Part shown: piece after piece, positions 28,999-37,914 of the stretch
How positions within the stretch are numbered: position 1 is the stretch's first letter
How the letters are laid out: the number at the start of each line of letters is the position of its first letter
NCBI RefSeq assembly: GCF_004363235.1
Contig: NZ_SNYW01000014.1
Span: 179,863 to 243,862, forward strand
DNA length: 64,000 nucleotides
Direction: 5' to 3'
Source: Dongia mobilis
GTDB taxonomy: Bacteria > Pseudomonadota > Alphaproteobacteria > Dongiales > Dongiaceae
Program-made: the position numbers and the translations under genes
Notes under the pieces: model-generated
Told to the model about the DNA's origin: nothing
Database searches by the model: none
The model's input: only the letters and a program-made list of their open reading frames with translations

Positions 28999-29501
28999 CC
29001 GGCGGTCGCTTCCGGCGGCAAGTCCAGATCGAAGCGCTGCTCGCGCAGCGCCCTGCCCCAGGTGTTCGCTTCCTGCTCCTGCGTCAGCTTGAAACCCGCT
29101 TGTTCATAGAGGCGGCGGGCACTGTCCAGCCCGGCGAAGGTATAGAGATAGACGTGTCGGTAGTCGCGCTCGCGGCAGAAGCCGATGGCGCGGTCGAGCA
29201 ATTGCTTGCCGAGGCCGGTGCGCTGTGCCTCCGGCGCCACGATGAACCAGCGCAGATGTGCCCCGTGATCCGCCGCGTCGCGCCCGTCGATCACGATCGC
29301 GCCCAGGAAGCGTTCGTCCGGCCGCCTCGCCGTCAGCAGCAGGTCGCGATCCTCCCGCATGTTGACGAGGAAGCCCGCCAGTTCCGCCCCGACCTTGGCC
29401 TCGAAGGCGCGGCCCAGCGACCAGGCGCCGGCATAGTATCTGGCATGGGCGCCGACAATGTCACCCAGTACGCCGGGATAATAAGCTGCCTCGAAATGCA
29501 T
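28995..29501 (-). CDS. GNAT family N-acetyltransferase
   Basis: 168-residue acyl-CoA-dependent acetyltransferase. Motif A for CoA pyrophosphate binding is LRWFIVAPEAQRTGLGKQLL (about residues 83-102, Q-R-x-G-x-G), followed by the second half of the fold with RHVYLYTFAGLDSARRLY. The substrate is unknown. The N-terminal part (PGVLGDIVGAHARYYAG) resembles acetyltransferases of this group found near MarR-type regulators, but no regulator is fused or adjacent here. It is convergent with trpE (4-base overlap) and is followed 20 bases further on the same strand by no gene but itself lies after the polysaccharide deacetylase gene, so it probably ends that operon. Confidence 0.85.
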   Translation of the reverse strand: MHFEAAYYPGVLGDIVGAHARYYAGAWSLGRAFEAKVGAELAGFLVNMREDRDLLLTARRPDERFLGAIVIDGRDAADHGAHLRWFIVAPEAQRTGLGKQLLDRAIGFCRERDYRHVYLYTFAGLDSARRLYEQAGFKLTQEQEANTWGRALREQRFDLDLPPEATAG

Positions 29502-29521
29502 CTTCGCCCCTCGCCCTTACC

Positions 29522-30715
29522 TCAGCCATCCAGACCGTCGCGCCGCTTGACGATGGCCGTCAGAGGCACCACGGCAATGCCGCGCGCTGCCAGTTCCGGG
29601 AGGCTGCGCTTGAGAACCGCGATCGTGGCCGGATGCGGATGCCCGATCGCAACAGCATAGCCGCGCTTGCGCGCGATTGACTCGGCCGCCGCCAATTGCC
29701 GCTCTACCGCCGCTTCGCTCACGGTATCGTCCAGGAAGACATCGCGGCCGATATGGGCAACACCCATTTCGCGCGCCAGTTCCTCCCCGACGCTGTTCGA
29801 GATCGTCTTCGAATCGAGGAACAGCAGGCCGCGCTGTCGCGCCTCCTCCAGCACGATGCGCATGCCGTCCGTGTTCTGGGTGAAGCGGCTGCCCATGTGA
29901 TTGTTGAAGCCGACATAACCGTCAAATCGCGCCAGGCCCCAATCGACGCGGCGTCGAATCTCGTCGGCCGGCAGCCCGACGCTGAGTGCCTCCGGGCCGG
30001 GATCGACCGATCCGCTGAGCGGCTGCATCGGCATATGCACCATGACCTCGTGGCCACGGCGCCGCGCCTCGCGCGCAAGATCACCGCCCTTGTCGGCATA
30101 AGTCATGATCGACAGCACCAGCGGCGCCGGCAAATCGAGGGCAGCCCGGGCCTGCTGCGGCGCGACGCCGACATCGTCCAGCACGATCGCCAGCAGGGGC
30201 CGCACCCCCGGATCACGATACGCGGCGGCGTTCCTCCGCCACAATGGCAAGACTTCCGCCGGAATGCCGGCACTCGGCAGGGCCGCGGCCTGTACCTCGG
30301 GCTCGACTTGAAGTTGGAGCGCGGGCTGGCCCTGGGGGAATGCCGGCTGTGTCGCTGTGGTCCTCGGCAGCGCTGGCGGTTGCGCCGGCTGGCTGGTCGT
30401 TTTCGCCGCGTTGGATGACAGCTTGCTTGTCGGCGGCACCGCCTCTTCCGCGACCTTCAGCGGCGCCGCGGTTTCCACCGGCAGATCCAGGGCGGCGGGT
30501 GGCAGCACCGGTGCCGGCGGCAGGCTGGCAAGGCCGAAACCGATGGTCATGCCGATGAGGACGCCGGTCGCCAGCAAACCGGGCACCAGCAGGCCCGATC
30601 GCAGCCAGTTGCGCCAGTTGACAGCGCGCGCCCTGGCGCCACCGCGCGATGTGCTGCGCCGCGCCTGCTTGCGTTTCTCCGTCTGCGGCCGTTTCATCGC
30701 CTTGCGGACACCCAT
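29522..30715 (-). CDS. Divergent polysaccharide deacetylase family protein
   Basis: 397-residue envelope protein. A basic N-terminus is followed by a transmembrane anchor (about residues 38-62), a Pro/Ala-rich linker and a C-terminal NodB-like domain of the divergent group (YibQ-like), from about residue 175. Visible motifs are LAIVLDDVG (first metal Asp pair), EVMVHMPMQP, FNNHMGSRFT (His and Arg of the site) and AIGHPHPATI near the end. The family is thought to act on periplasmic glycans, and in many bacteria it is linked to a murein hydrolase activator and a C-terminal protease, absent here. The ATG at 30715 lies two bases after the stop of the P-type-ATPase-like gene, so the two are co-expressed. 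Confidence 0.87.
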   Translation of the reverse strand: MGVRKAMKRPQTEKRKQARRSTSRGGARARAVNWRNWLRSGLLVPGLLATGVLIGMTIGFGLASLPPAPVLPPAALDLPVETAAPLKVAEEAVPPTSKLSSNAAKTTSQPAQPPALPRTTATQPAFPQGQPALQLQVEPEVQAAALPSAGIPAEVLPLWRRNAAAYRDPGVRPLLAIVLDDVGVAPQQARAALDLPAPLVLSIMTYADKGGDLAREARRRGHEVMVHMPMQPLSGSVDPGPEALSVGLPADEIRRRVDWGLARFDGYVGFNNHMGSRFTQNTDGMRIVLEEARQRGLLFLDSKTISNSVGEELAREMGVAHIGRDVFLDDTVSEAAVERQLAAAESIARKRGYAVAIGHPHPATIAVLKRSLPELAARGIAVVPLTAIVKRRDGLDG

Positions 30716-30717
30716 CT

Positions 30718-32631
30718 CTATTCCTCGTCGATCTCGTTGGCGGTGCTCGGCAGAGCCCGCAGGCTGAGCGACGACATGACCAGCAGCAATATCACGGCAG
30801 CCTCGTAGCTGGCGAGGTCGCGCGCGCTGCCCTGCAGGAACGGCCAGAATGCGACGACCAGGGAGACGGCAAAGACAATAGCGATGTTCATTTTTACCAG
30901 GCGGCAATAGCGCTGCGCATAACGCTGCAGATCGACCACCAGGCGCGGGTCCTGGCGGGCGATGGCGAAATCCGCCATTGGTGCCTGGGTGGCTGCCCGC
31001 CGGCCGAATGGCAGGACAATATCGCCGGGCGCCAGGGCGGCGATCACATCATCGGCGTCGGGTTCCGACGTGACATAGAGCAGCGGCCCATGATGGCGGC
31101 GCAGATCCGCCAGTGCCGGGCCGGCAGCCGCCGGCGCCATCGGCAGCATGGCGCCCAGTTTCAGATGCCTGGCCATAGCCTGGTGCGCCGGATCGGCCTG
31201 GTCCGCGACCCAGCCGGTTTTCAACCCGAGGCGGTCCAGGTTCTTGACCGCCATGGCAGCCCCGGCCACGGAAGGTGCACCGAATGCGATGAAGCCGAGA
31301 AGGCGCGGCTCATTCTTTGGCCCCGGACCGATTTCGCCCGCCCAGCGCAGGCGCCGGCCCTGCGCCAGGGCAGCCTCGGCCTGGCCATCAAGCGCGCGGC
31401 AATCTATGCCATGCTCCTCGAGATAGGCCCGGCTGCCGATCAGGGTGCGCCGCTCCATCACCTCGGCGGCGATCCCCTTGCCGATCTCGGCACGGTAATT
31501 GATGGCGTTCTTGAGGCGCATGCGATAGCCGACGGCAAGGTCGAGCAGCGCGCGGCCCCAGGGATCATGCCCCGCCTGTGCCACCGAGGCGGCCCGCCCG
31601 ACAAGTTCGCTGCCGCCCTCGCCATCGGGCGTCTGCACAGAGACGACGCGATGCCGGTCCGGGATCAGTACGCCGCTATGGCCGAAGACCACGGCACCGA
31701 CCTTCAGCAGGTGTTCGAACACGCCGATGCGGTGAACCTCGATGCCCAGCTGATGCATCACCCGCAGCAATTCCGCAGCCGGCGCCGTCATGGCGAGCCC
31801 GAGACCGAGCGGTGCCGACAGCATCACTAGGCGCAGGATGTCGCCCGGCGGATCGCGCAACGCCGGCCCGACCAGGAGACGCCAGACCAGCGCCAGCACG
31901 ATGAGGACCATTACGCCGATCGATGCCCAGCCGATCAGTGCCGCTAATCCCCCATCCGCCGGCGGACGGGCGGTAGCGGCCATATCGGCACGGTGGCCCG
32001 CCAACGGCACGACGACCAGCGCGGCATCACCATTGCGCGATCCGGCATGCACGCGGTCACCGGGCCCAACCACGGTCGGGAAGATGTCGTCGGCGCCATG
32101 CGGATCCTGGATCTCGCTGCGGCCGTCACGCACCACCGCGTCGACGGGGATCAGATCGCCGGCGGCAATGGTGAGCGATGGTGGCCGCGTCCTGGCGCCT
32201 GCCCGGCTGCCGATGGGGTCGGCGCGCGCGGCAATATCGCCCAGGCGCGAGACTGCCACCAGACTGGCGGCAAAGGCGGCATCGCGCCAGAGCAGAAGCT
32301 GCGCCGCATGGCTGGATTCGGGCCCGAGGCGCGACAATTGCCAGACGGCCAGGGCAAGGCCACAACCGGCACCCAGGACAAGCAGGGTTTCGCCCCGCAC
32401 CTTCCCTTGCAGGAGTGCGCTGATCGCGCGGCGCAGCAACGGCCAGCCGAAGCCCAGCAGGATGATTGCCGCCAGCAGCACCGGCGCCCAGCCGACATGC
32501 AGAACGGGCAGCAGCGGCGAGCGGTCCCACCAATCGCCGCTGAGCCCCAGGATGACCAGCGGAACCAGCAGGATCGCCACGCGCGCCGCGTCGCGCGGTT
32601 TAATGCCCGATTGCAAACCCTGCCAAGCCAT
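30718..32631 (-). CDS. P-type ATPase-like membrane protein lacking catalytic motifs
   Basis: 637-residue polytopic membrane protein whose order of segments follows a heavy-metal P1B ATPase, but without an HMA domain and with every hallmark changed. The metal site CPC is SAPLGLGLA (272-280); the phosphorylation motif DKTGT is FGHSG (316-320), so the acceptor Asp is Gly317; no TGE loop is seen in the actuator-like part ([10 protein letters not shown] to HAGSRNGD); and the hinge GDGxND region reads [20 protein letters not shown]. The frame is intact with normal codon use, so this is a maintained protein and not a decayed gene. It cannot be expected to pump ions. A role as a regulator, receptor or scaffold is inference. 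It is followed after two bases by the deacetylase gene and is divergent from trpG. Confidence 0.75.
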   Translation of the reverse strand: MAWQGLQSGIKPRDAARVAILLVPLVILGLSGDWWDRSPLLPVLHVGWAPVLLAAIILLGFGWPLLRRAISALLQGKVRGETLLVLGAGCGLALAVWQLSRLGPESSHAAQLLLWRDAAFAASLVAVSRLGDIAARADPIGSRAGARTRPPSLTIAAGDLIPVDAVVRDGRSEIQDPHGADDIFPTVVGPGDRVHAGSRNGDAALVVVPLAGHRADMAATARPPADGGLAALIGWASIGVMVLIVLALVWRLLVGPALRDPPGDILRLVMLSAPLGLGLAMTAPAAELLRVMHQLGIEVHRIGVFEHLLKVGAVVFGHSGVLIPDRHRVVSVQTPDGEGGSELVGRAASVAQAGHDPWGRALLDLAVGYRMRLKNAINYRAEIGKGIAAEVMERRTLIGSRAYLEEHGIDCRALDGQAEAALAQGRRLRWAGEIGPGPKNEPRLLGFIAFGAPSVAGAAMAVKNLDRLGLKTGWVADQADPAHQAMARHLKLGAMLPMAPAAAGPALADLRRHHGPLLYVTSEPDADDVIAALAPGDIVLPFGRRAATQAPMADFAIARQDPRLVVDLQRYAQRYCRLVKMNIAIVFAVSLVVAFWPFLQGSARDLASYEAAVILLLVMSSLSLRALPSTANEIDEE

Positions 32632-32705
32632 GCGCGCCCCGAATCTTCCGTTCCTGCGATGTGCCTGCTACACTCCGCGCAAATCGCCGCCAGCGGACAA
32701 CTAAG

Positions 32706-33308
32706 ATGTTCATACTAATCGATAATTACGACAGCTTCACCTACAACCTCTACCACTATCTGGGTGAGCTGGGGGCAGAGCTCGAGGTCTATCGCAACGA
32801 CCAGATTACGGTTGACGAGGTCATTGCCAAGGCGCCGCAGGGCATCATCCTGTCGCCGGGCCCCTGCGACCCGGACCGCGCCGGCATCTGCCTCGACCTG
32901 ATCAAGGCGGCAGCCGCGAAGAAGATTCCGCTGCTCGGCGTCTGCCTCGGCCACCAGGCGATCGGCCAGGCCTTCGGCGGCAAGGTCGTGCGGGCGCCCA
33001 AGCCGATGCACGGCAAGCTCTCCCATGTGCATCACCGGAACAAGAGCGTGTTCCTGGACCTGCCCGACAATTTCGACGCCACGCGCTATCATTCGTTGAT
33101 CGTCGAGCGCGAGACCTTCCCGCAGGTTCTCGAAGTGACCGCCGAGACCGATGACGGCATCATCATGGGCCTCTGCCACAGGAACCTGCCCATCGCCGGC
33201 GTCCAGTTCCATCCCGAGAGCATCGCCTCGCAGCACGGCCACAAGCTGCTTGCGAACTTCCTCACCTCCGCCGGCCTCAACAAGATCAACACGCGCGTGC
33301 TGCAGTGA
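32706..33308 (+). CDS. trpG: Anthranilate synthase component II (glutamine amidotransferase)
   Basis: Supplies ammonia from glutamine to TrpE. 200 residues; in relatives the same protein may also serve 4-amino-4-deoxychorismate synthase for folate. It is a class I amidotransferase with the nucleophile Cys80 ([15 protein letters not shown]), the oxyanion stretch [13 protein letters not shown], and the His-Glu pair in VQFHPES. The ATG at 32706 starts [14 protein letters not shown], the family N-terminus; 15 upstream in-frame codons are rejected. It is the first gene of trpG-trpD-trpC-moaC-moeA, separated from trpE by three reverse-strand genes. trpD overlaps its stop by four bases. Confidence 0.96.
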   Translation: MFILIDNYDSFTYNLYHYLGELGAELEVYRNDQITVDEVIAKAPQGIILSPGPCDPDRAGICLDLIKAAAAKKIPLLGVCLGHQAIGQAFGGKVVRAPKPMHGKLSHVHHRNKSVFLDLPDNFDATRYHSLIVERETFPQVLEVTAETDDGIIMGLCHRNLPIAGVQFHPESIASQHGHKLLANFLTSAGLNKINTRVLQ

Positions 33309-34363
33309 ACGCCCCCACCCTCTCCACCAGCGACCTCAAGGGTCATATCGGCATCGTCGCGCAGGGAAAACCGCTGACCCGCGAACAGGCCGAATCCGCG
33401 TTCGGCATCATTATGGCTGGCGAGGCGACGCCGACCCAGATCGGCGGCTTCCTGATGGCGCTGCGTGTACGCGGCGAAACCGTGGACGAGATCGCCGGCG
33501 CGGTTTCCGTCATGCGCAGCAGGATGACCCGCATCAACGCGCCGGCGGATGCCATCGATGTCTGCGGCACGGGCGGCGACGGCGCCGGCACGCTCAATAT
33601 CTCCACCGCCGTCGCCTTCGTCTGTGCGGCGAGCGGCGTCACCGTGGCAAAGCATGGCAACAAGGCGGCCTCGTCAAAGAGCGGCGCCGCCGACATCCTG
33701 ACCGCCCTCGGCGTCAATATCGACGCCGATGTCAAGCTGCTGGAACAGGCGCTTTTCGAGGTCGGCACCTCCTTCCTCTGGGCGCAGAAGCATCACAGCG
33801 CCATGCGCCATGTCGGTCCCAGCCGCGTCGAACTCGGCACCCGCACCATCTTCAACCTGATGGGTCCGATGTCGAACCCGGCCGGGGTCAAGCGCCAGCT
33901 CATCGGCGTGTTCTCGAAGCAATGGCTGCAGCCCATGGCCGATGCGCTGCGTTCGCTCGGCACCGAACATGCCTGGCTGGTCCATGGCAGCGACGGACTG
34001 GACGAGATCACCACCACCGGCCCCACCCATGTGGTCGAATTGCGCGGTGGCCAGATCCGCGAGTTCGAGATCACGCCCGAGCAATTCGGCTTGAAGCGGG
34101 CCACCCTGGCCGCGCTCAAGGGTGGCTCGCCCGAGGACAACGCCGCGGCGTTGCGCGCCCTTTTCGACGGCGCCCTCGGTCCCTATCGCGACATCGTGCT
34201 GCTGAATGCCGCGGCTGCAATGGTGGTGGCCGATCGCGTGCCCGACATTCCGGCCGGCATCAAGCTCGCCGCCGAGGCGCTTGATTTTGCCAAGGCGCGG
34301 GAAAAGCTCGATGCCCTCATCCGCGTCACCAACCAGGCCGACATAAGGGACATCGTGGAATGA
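33305..34363 (+). CDS. trpD: Anthranilate phosphoribosyltransferase
   Basis: Joins anthranilate to phosphoribosyl pyrophosphate, second step of the tryptophan branch. 352 residues. The nucleoside phosphorylase-like fold is shown by [16 protein letters not shown] (PRPP loop), [18 protein letters not shown] (anthranilate and metal contacts) and [11 protein letters not shown]. It starts with a GTG that overlaps the trpG stop (GTGA) and ends overlapping trpC by four bases (ATGA). This chain of overlaps points to tight translational coupling. Confidence 0.97.
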   Translation: MNAPTLSTSDLKGHIGIVAQGKPLTREQAESAFGIIMAGEATPTQIGGFLMALRVRGETVDEIAGAVSVMRSRMTRINAPADAIDVCGTGGDGAGTLNISTAVAFVCAASGVTVAKHGNKAASSKSGAADILTALGVNIDADVKLLEQALFEVGTSFLWAQKHHSAMRHVGPSRVELGTRTIFNLMGPMSNPAGVKRQLIGVFSKQWLQPMADALRSLGTEHAWLVHGSDGLDEITTTGPTHVVELRGGQIREFEITPEQFGLKRATLAALKGGSPEDNAAALRALFDGALGPYRDIVLLNAAAAMVVADRVPDIPAGIKLAAEALDFAKAREKLDALIRVTNQADIRDIVE

Positions 34364-35184
34364 GCGACGTCCTTGCCCGCATTTGCGCCGACAAGCGCCA
34401 GCACATCGCCCGGCGGCAGGCGGAGGTGGCGCCGTCCGAGATCCGCCGCCTGGCCGAGGAAAGCCGGCGCAGCGATCCACCCCGCGGTTTCGCCGCCCGC
34501 CTCGAGGCGGTGGTGAAGGCCGGCCATTTTGGCCTCATCGCCGAGATCAAGAAGGCTTCGCCGTCGAAGGGCCTGATCCGCGCCGATTTCGCGCCGGCCG
34601 ACCTCGCCGCTGCCTATCAGACCGGCGGCGCAACCTGCCTCTCTGTGCTGACCGACACGCCCTATTTCCAGGGTCGCGACGCCTATCTCGGCGAGGCGCG
34701 AAGCGCTGTCGACCTGCCCGCCCTGCGCAAGGATTTCATGCTGGAACCCTATCAGGTGTTCGAGGCACGGGCGATCGGCGCCGACTGCATCCTTCTCATC
34801 ATGGCCTGCCTCGAGGACGCACAGGCGGCGGAACTGGAGGCAATCGCCTTCGAGCTTGGCATGGATGTGCTGGTCGAAGTGCATGACGCGCCGGAGATGG
34901 AGCGCGCACTCAGGCTCCGTTCGCGCCTCATCGGTGTCAACAACCGCAACCTGAAGACGCTTGCCGTCGATCTCGCCACCACCGAGCAACTGGCGCCGAT
35001 GGTGCCGAAGGACCGGCTGCTGGTGGCCGAAAGCGGCCTCTATGCGACGGCCGACCTCGAGCGCATGCATCGGGTCGGCGCCTCGATCTTCCTGGTGGGC
35101 GAAAGCCTGATGCGCGAGGCCGATGTGACCGCGGCGACACGCGCATTGCTCGGCCGTCGCTCGCCGCTCGCCTCGGCAGCTTGA
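34360..35184 (+). CDS. trpC: Indole-3-glycerol-phosphate synthase
   Basis: TIM-barrel enzyme of 274 residues that closes the indole ring from carboxyphenylaminodeoxyribulose phosphate, with loss of CO2 and water. Visible active-site parts are [14 protein letters not shown] (catalytic Lys), [28 protein letters not shown] and [12 protein letters not shown]. It follows trpD with a 4-base overlap, and moaC starts three bases downstream. trpF, trpB and trpA are not in the window. Confidence 0.97.
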   Translation: MSDVLARICADKRQHIARRQAEVAPSEIRRLAEESRRSDPPRGFAARLEAVVKAGHFGLIAEIKKASPSKGLIRADFAPADLAAAYQTGGATCLSVLTDTPYFQGRDAYLGEARSAVDLPALRKDFMLEPYQVFEARAIGADCILLIMACLEDAQAAELEAIAFELGMDVLVEVHDAPEMERALRLRSRLIGVNNRNLKTLAVDLATTEQLAPMVPKDRLLVAESGLYATADLERMHRVGASIFLVGESLMREADVTAATRALLGRRSPLASAA

Positions 35185-35187
35185 ATC

Positions 35188-35664
35188 ATGTCGGACCTCA
35201 CGCATTTCGACGAAGCCGGCAATGCCCGCATGGTCGACGTCTCCGACAAGCTGCAGACAGAGCGTATCGCGGTCGCCAGGGGCTCGGTCTATATGGCGCC
35301 CGTGACCCTTGCCCTTATCAAGGAACGCGGCGTCAAGAAGGGCGACGTTCTCAGCGTCGCGCAATTGGCTGGCATCATGGGTGCCAAGCGCACGCCGGAT
35401 CTGATCCCGCTCTGCCACCCGCTCGCCCTCACCTCGGTCAAGGTGCAGCTTTCTCTGGATGCCACGCGCAATGCGGTCGATATCGAGGCGACCTGCAAGC
35501 TCAAGGGCCAGACCGGCGTCGAGATGGAGGCGCTGACCGCCGTCTCGGTGGCGGCCCTTACCGTCTATGACATGGTGAAGGCGGCCGACAAGACGATGCG
35601 CATCGGCGACATCCGCCTCGTGCACAAGAGCGGCGGCAAATCCGGCACCTTCGAGAGCGCGTGA
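35188..35664 (+). CDS. moaC: Cyclic pyranopterin monophosphate synthase
   Basis: Second enzyme of molybdenum cofactor synthesis: with MoaA it converts GTP, via 3',8-cyclo-7,8-dihydro-GTP, to cyclic pyranopterin monophosphate. 158 residues. The family signatures [19 protein letters not shown] (about 63-81) and [20 protein letters not shown] (about 110-130) are both complete; Asp131-like and Lys residues of the site follow in DMVKAADK. It starts three bases after trpC, and moeA begins at its last base. This trpC-moaC-moeA-lexA order is common in alphaproteobacteria. Confidence 0.97.
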   Translation: MSDLTHFDEAGNARMVDVSDKLQTERIAVARGSVYMAPVTLALIKERGVKKGDVLSVAQLAGIMGAKRTPDLIPLCHPLALTSVKVQLSLDATRNAVDIEATCKLKGQTGVEMEALTAVSVAALTVYDMVKAADKTMRIGDIRLVHKSGGKSGTFESA

Positions 35665-36878
35665 TGCTGAGCGTCGCCGAGGCCACGCAACGCATCCTCG
35701 CCCCCTTCCGTCCGCTGGCAAGCGAGATCGTCGGGCTCGACCGGGCTTTGGGTCGCGTCCTCGCGGAACCGGTCACCGGCCGCCTTGACCAGCCGCCGGC
35801 CGATGTCACCGCCATGGACGGGTATGCGGTCCGCGCCGCAGATATCGCGACGCTGCCGACCCGATTGCGCGTCGCCGGCAGTATTGCCGCCGGCACCTTT
35901 CCGCAAGTGGCGCTCAATGCCGGCGAAGCGATGCGGATATTCACCGGCGGCTTCCTGCCGGCGGGCGCCGACACAGTCGTCATCCAGGAAAACTGCGACC
36001 GCGACGGCGACGTCGTGACCGTGCGCGAGGGCAGCAACGTGCCGGGCCAGCATGTGCGCAGGAAGGGCAATGATTTCCGCCTGGGCGGCACCGGCGTCGC
36101 AGCGGGTCGGCGATTGACCGCGCGCGACGTGGCGCTCGCCGCCGCGATGAACTGGCCCTTCCTCGCCGTGACCAGGCGCCCGCGCGTCGCCATCCTGTCG
36201 ACCGGCGACGAGTTGCAGCATCCGGGCGAGGCCCTGGGTCCGGCCCAGATCGTCGCCTCCAATGGTTTCGGCCTCGCCGCCATTGTCACAGCCTGCGGTG
36301 GCGAGCCGCATTACCTTGGCATCGCCCGCGACGATCTCGGCGCCCTAGACCGCGCCCTCGCTTCCGCCGCCGGTACCGATCTCCTGGTCACCACCGGCGG
36401 CGCGTCGGTCGGCGAGCATGACCTCATCCAGCAGGCCCTCATCGCCCGCGGCGCGGCCATGGATTTCTGGAAGATCGCCATGCGCCCCGGCAAGCCGGTG
36501 ATGTTCGGCGAATTGGGCGCGATGCCGGTGCTTGGCCTGCCCGGCAATCCGGTCTCGGCCCTTGTCACGGCCACCCTGTTCCTGAAACCCGCCATTGAAC
36601 GGATGCTGGGGCTTGTCGCTGAAACGACGCCCGCCTTCGCCCGGCTGGGCGCCGCCATGAAGGCAAATGACCAGCGCCAGGACTACCTGCGTGCCGCCCT
36701 CGCCCACAACGCGGACGGCCATCTGGTCGCAACGCCCTTCCCGCAGCAGGACAGCGCCATGCTTTCCCTCATCGCCCGCGCCGATTGCCTCATCATCCGC
36801 CCGCCGCACGCGCCGGCAGCCAGTGCCGGCGATCTCAGCGAGATCCTGCCGCTTGCCGGCGGCTGCTACAGCCTCTGA
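35664..36878 (+). CDS. moeA: Molybdopterin molybdenumtransferase
   Basis: Inserts molybdate into adenylated molybdopterin to finish the cofactor. 404 residues with the usual four-domain layout: the linker part starts PPADVTAMDGYAVRA; the molybdopterin-binding domain has AILSTGDEL, TTGGASVGEHD and LPGNPVSALVTA; the C-terminal beta domain follows. The ATG at 35664 shares one base with the moaC stop (TGATG); a GTG one codon earlier would also work. An unusual 13-14 base tandem repeat begins right at its stop codon. Confidence 0.95.
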   Translation: MLSVAEATQRILAPFRPLASEIVGLDRALGRVLAEPVTGRLDQPPADVTAMDGYAVRAADIATLPTRLRVAGSIAAGTFPQVALNAGEAMRIFTGGFLPAGADTVVIQENCDRDGDVVTVREGSNVPGQHVRRKGNDFRLGGTGVAAGRRLTARDVALAAAMNWPFLAVTRRPRVAILSTGDELQHPGEALGPAQIVASNGFGLAAIVTACGGEPHYLGIARDDLGALDRALASAAGTDLLVTTGGASVGEHDLIQQALIARGAAMDFWKIAMRPGKPVMFGELGAMPVLGLPGNPVSALVTATLFLKPAIERMLGLVAETTPAFARLGAAMKANDQRQDYLRAALAHNADGHLVATPFPQQDSAMLSLIARADCLIIRPPHAPAASAGDLSEILPLAGGCYSL

Positions 36879-36942
36879 CACCGGGGGCTGACGCCGGGGA
36901 GTGATACCGGTGGGTTGATACCTGGCTCTGATACCGGGCGCC
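36876..36942 (+). repeat. Five degenerate 13-14 base tandem repeats
   Basis: Units start at 36876, 36889, 36902, 36916 and 36929, each beginning TGAYRCC (TGACACC, TGACGCC, TGATACC three times) followed by G-rich bases. The spacings are 13, 13, 14 and 13. The first unit includes the moeA stop codon. The array precedes the lexA promoter region. Its role is unknown. Confidence 0.6.
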
Positions 36943-36963
36943 GCGATTACCCGCTTTTGCTTG

Positions 36964-36989
36964 TGTGGATACGGTGAAAATTATCCACA
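36964..36989. promoter_or_regulatory. Inverted pair of DnaA boxes upstream of lexA
   Basis: TTATCCACA at 36981-36989 is a perfect DnaA box. TGTGGATAC at 36964-36972 reads GTATCCACA on the other strand, one base from consensus. The two face each other across eight bases. The pair also forms an 8-bp inverted repeat, so it could instead be a weak hairpin behind moeA. Confidence 0.45.
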
Positions 36990-36995
36990 TAAGCC

Positions 36996-37048
36996 TTGAC
37001 ATTATCATGAACCAAACTAGAACATATGTAGGAGTTGATCGTTTGTTC
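36996..37048 (+). promoter_or_regulatory. lexA promoter with two SOS boxes
   Basis: A perfect -35 TTGACA lies at 36996-37001. GAAC-N7-GAAC at 37009-37023 is the reverse complement of the alphaproteobacterial LexA site GTTC-N7-GTTC, a perfect match. A second site, GTTG-N7-GTTC at 37034-37048 on the plus strand, has one mismatch. Both overlap the presumed promoter, so lexA is expected to repress itself. Confidence 0.8.
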
Positions 37049-37176
37049 CACCCCAAGATGTCGGTTCCGGCCGATCGCGTCGGGTGGCTTGCGGATCAGC
37101 CCGACTGGCCGCTGCCGGTGGGGAACGGGCGGAACCGGGTCTTTTTTGGGTCAATTTTCACGGGGGTGGTACGGGC

Positions 37177-37914
37177 ATGCTGACGAGAAAACAGCGCGAA
37201 TTGCTGCAATTCATCCAGGACCGGCTAGCCGAGACCGGCGTGTCGCCTTCCTTCGACGAAATGAAGGACGCGCTGGGGCTGAAGTCGAAATCGGGCGTCC
37301 ATCGCCTGATCACCGGGCTGGAGGAACGCGGCTTCATCCGCCGCCTGCCGCACCGCGCCCGCGCCCTCGAGGTCATGCGCCTGGCCGAGGACCAGGTGGG
37401 TGGCCGCGCGGCGCCCGCCGCCGCACCGGCCCCGTCGCCGGCCGCCGACAGCCGCCGCGGCTTCACGCCCAGCGTCATCCAGGGCGATTTCACGCCCAGC
37501 ATCCCCGGCGCCATGGTGGCACAGACCGGTCAGACGGTGCAGTTGCCCCTCTATGGCAAGATCGCCGCGGGCACGCCGATCGAGGCGCTGCGCGACCACA
37601 GCAACTCTGTCGACGTGCCGGCCGGCATGCTTGGCCGCGGCGAACACTACGCCCTCAGCGTCGAGGGCGATTCCATGATCGATGCCGGCATCCATGAAGG
37701 CGACACCGTGCTCATCGAGCGCTGCGACAATGCCGAGAACGGCACCATCGTCGTGGCCCTCGTCGACAACAACGAGGTGACGCTGAAGCGCCTCCGCCGC
37801 AAGGGCGATTCCATCGCCCTCGAGCCCGCCAACCCCAATCACAAGACGCGCATCTTCGGGCCCGACCGGGTCAAGATCCAGGGCCGCCTCATCGGCCTGA
37901 TGCGTCAGTACTGA
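37177..37914 (+). CDS. lexA: LexA repressor
   Basis: SOS-response repressor and self-cleaving serine protease, 245 residues. The N-terminal winged helix is at residues 1-68 ([31 protein letters not shown]). A 40-residue Ala/Pro-rich linker is followed by the S24 domain: cleavage site Ala131-Gly132 (KIAAGTP), nucleophile Ser166 (EGDSMI) and Lys204 (NEVTLKRL). The linker is longer than in enterobacteria, as usual in alphaproteobacteria. The ATG at 37177 is chosen because the DNA-binding fold starts there; the frame is open upstream without similarity. Two SOS boxes precede it. The last 26 bases overlap the convergent comEC gene. Confidence 0.97.
   Translation: MLTRKQRELLQFIQDRLAETGVSPSFDEMKDALGLKSKSGVHRLITGLEERGFIRRLPHRARALEVMRLAEDQVGGRAAPAAAPAPSPAADSRRGFTPSVIQGDFTPSIPGAMVAQTGQTVQLPLYGKIAAGTPIEALRDHSNSVDVPAGMLGRGEHYALSVEGDSMIDAGIHEGDTVLIERCDNAENGTIVVALVDNNEVTLKRLRRKGDSIALEPANPNHKTRIFGPDRVKIQGRLIGLMRQY

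Noticed and set aside
36964..36989. Intrinsic terminator for moeA
   Set aside because: The 8-bp inverted repeat has a ten-base loop and no T tract after it; the match to DnaA boxes explains it better.
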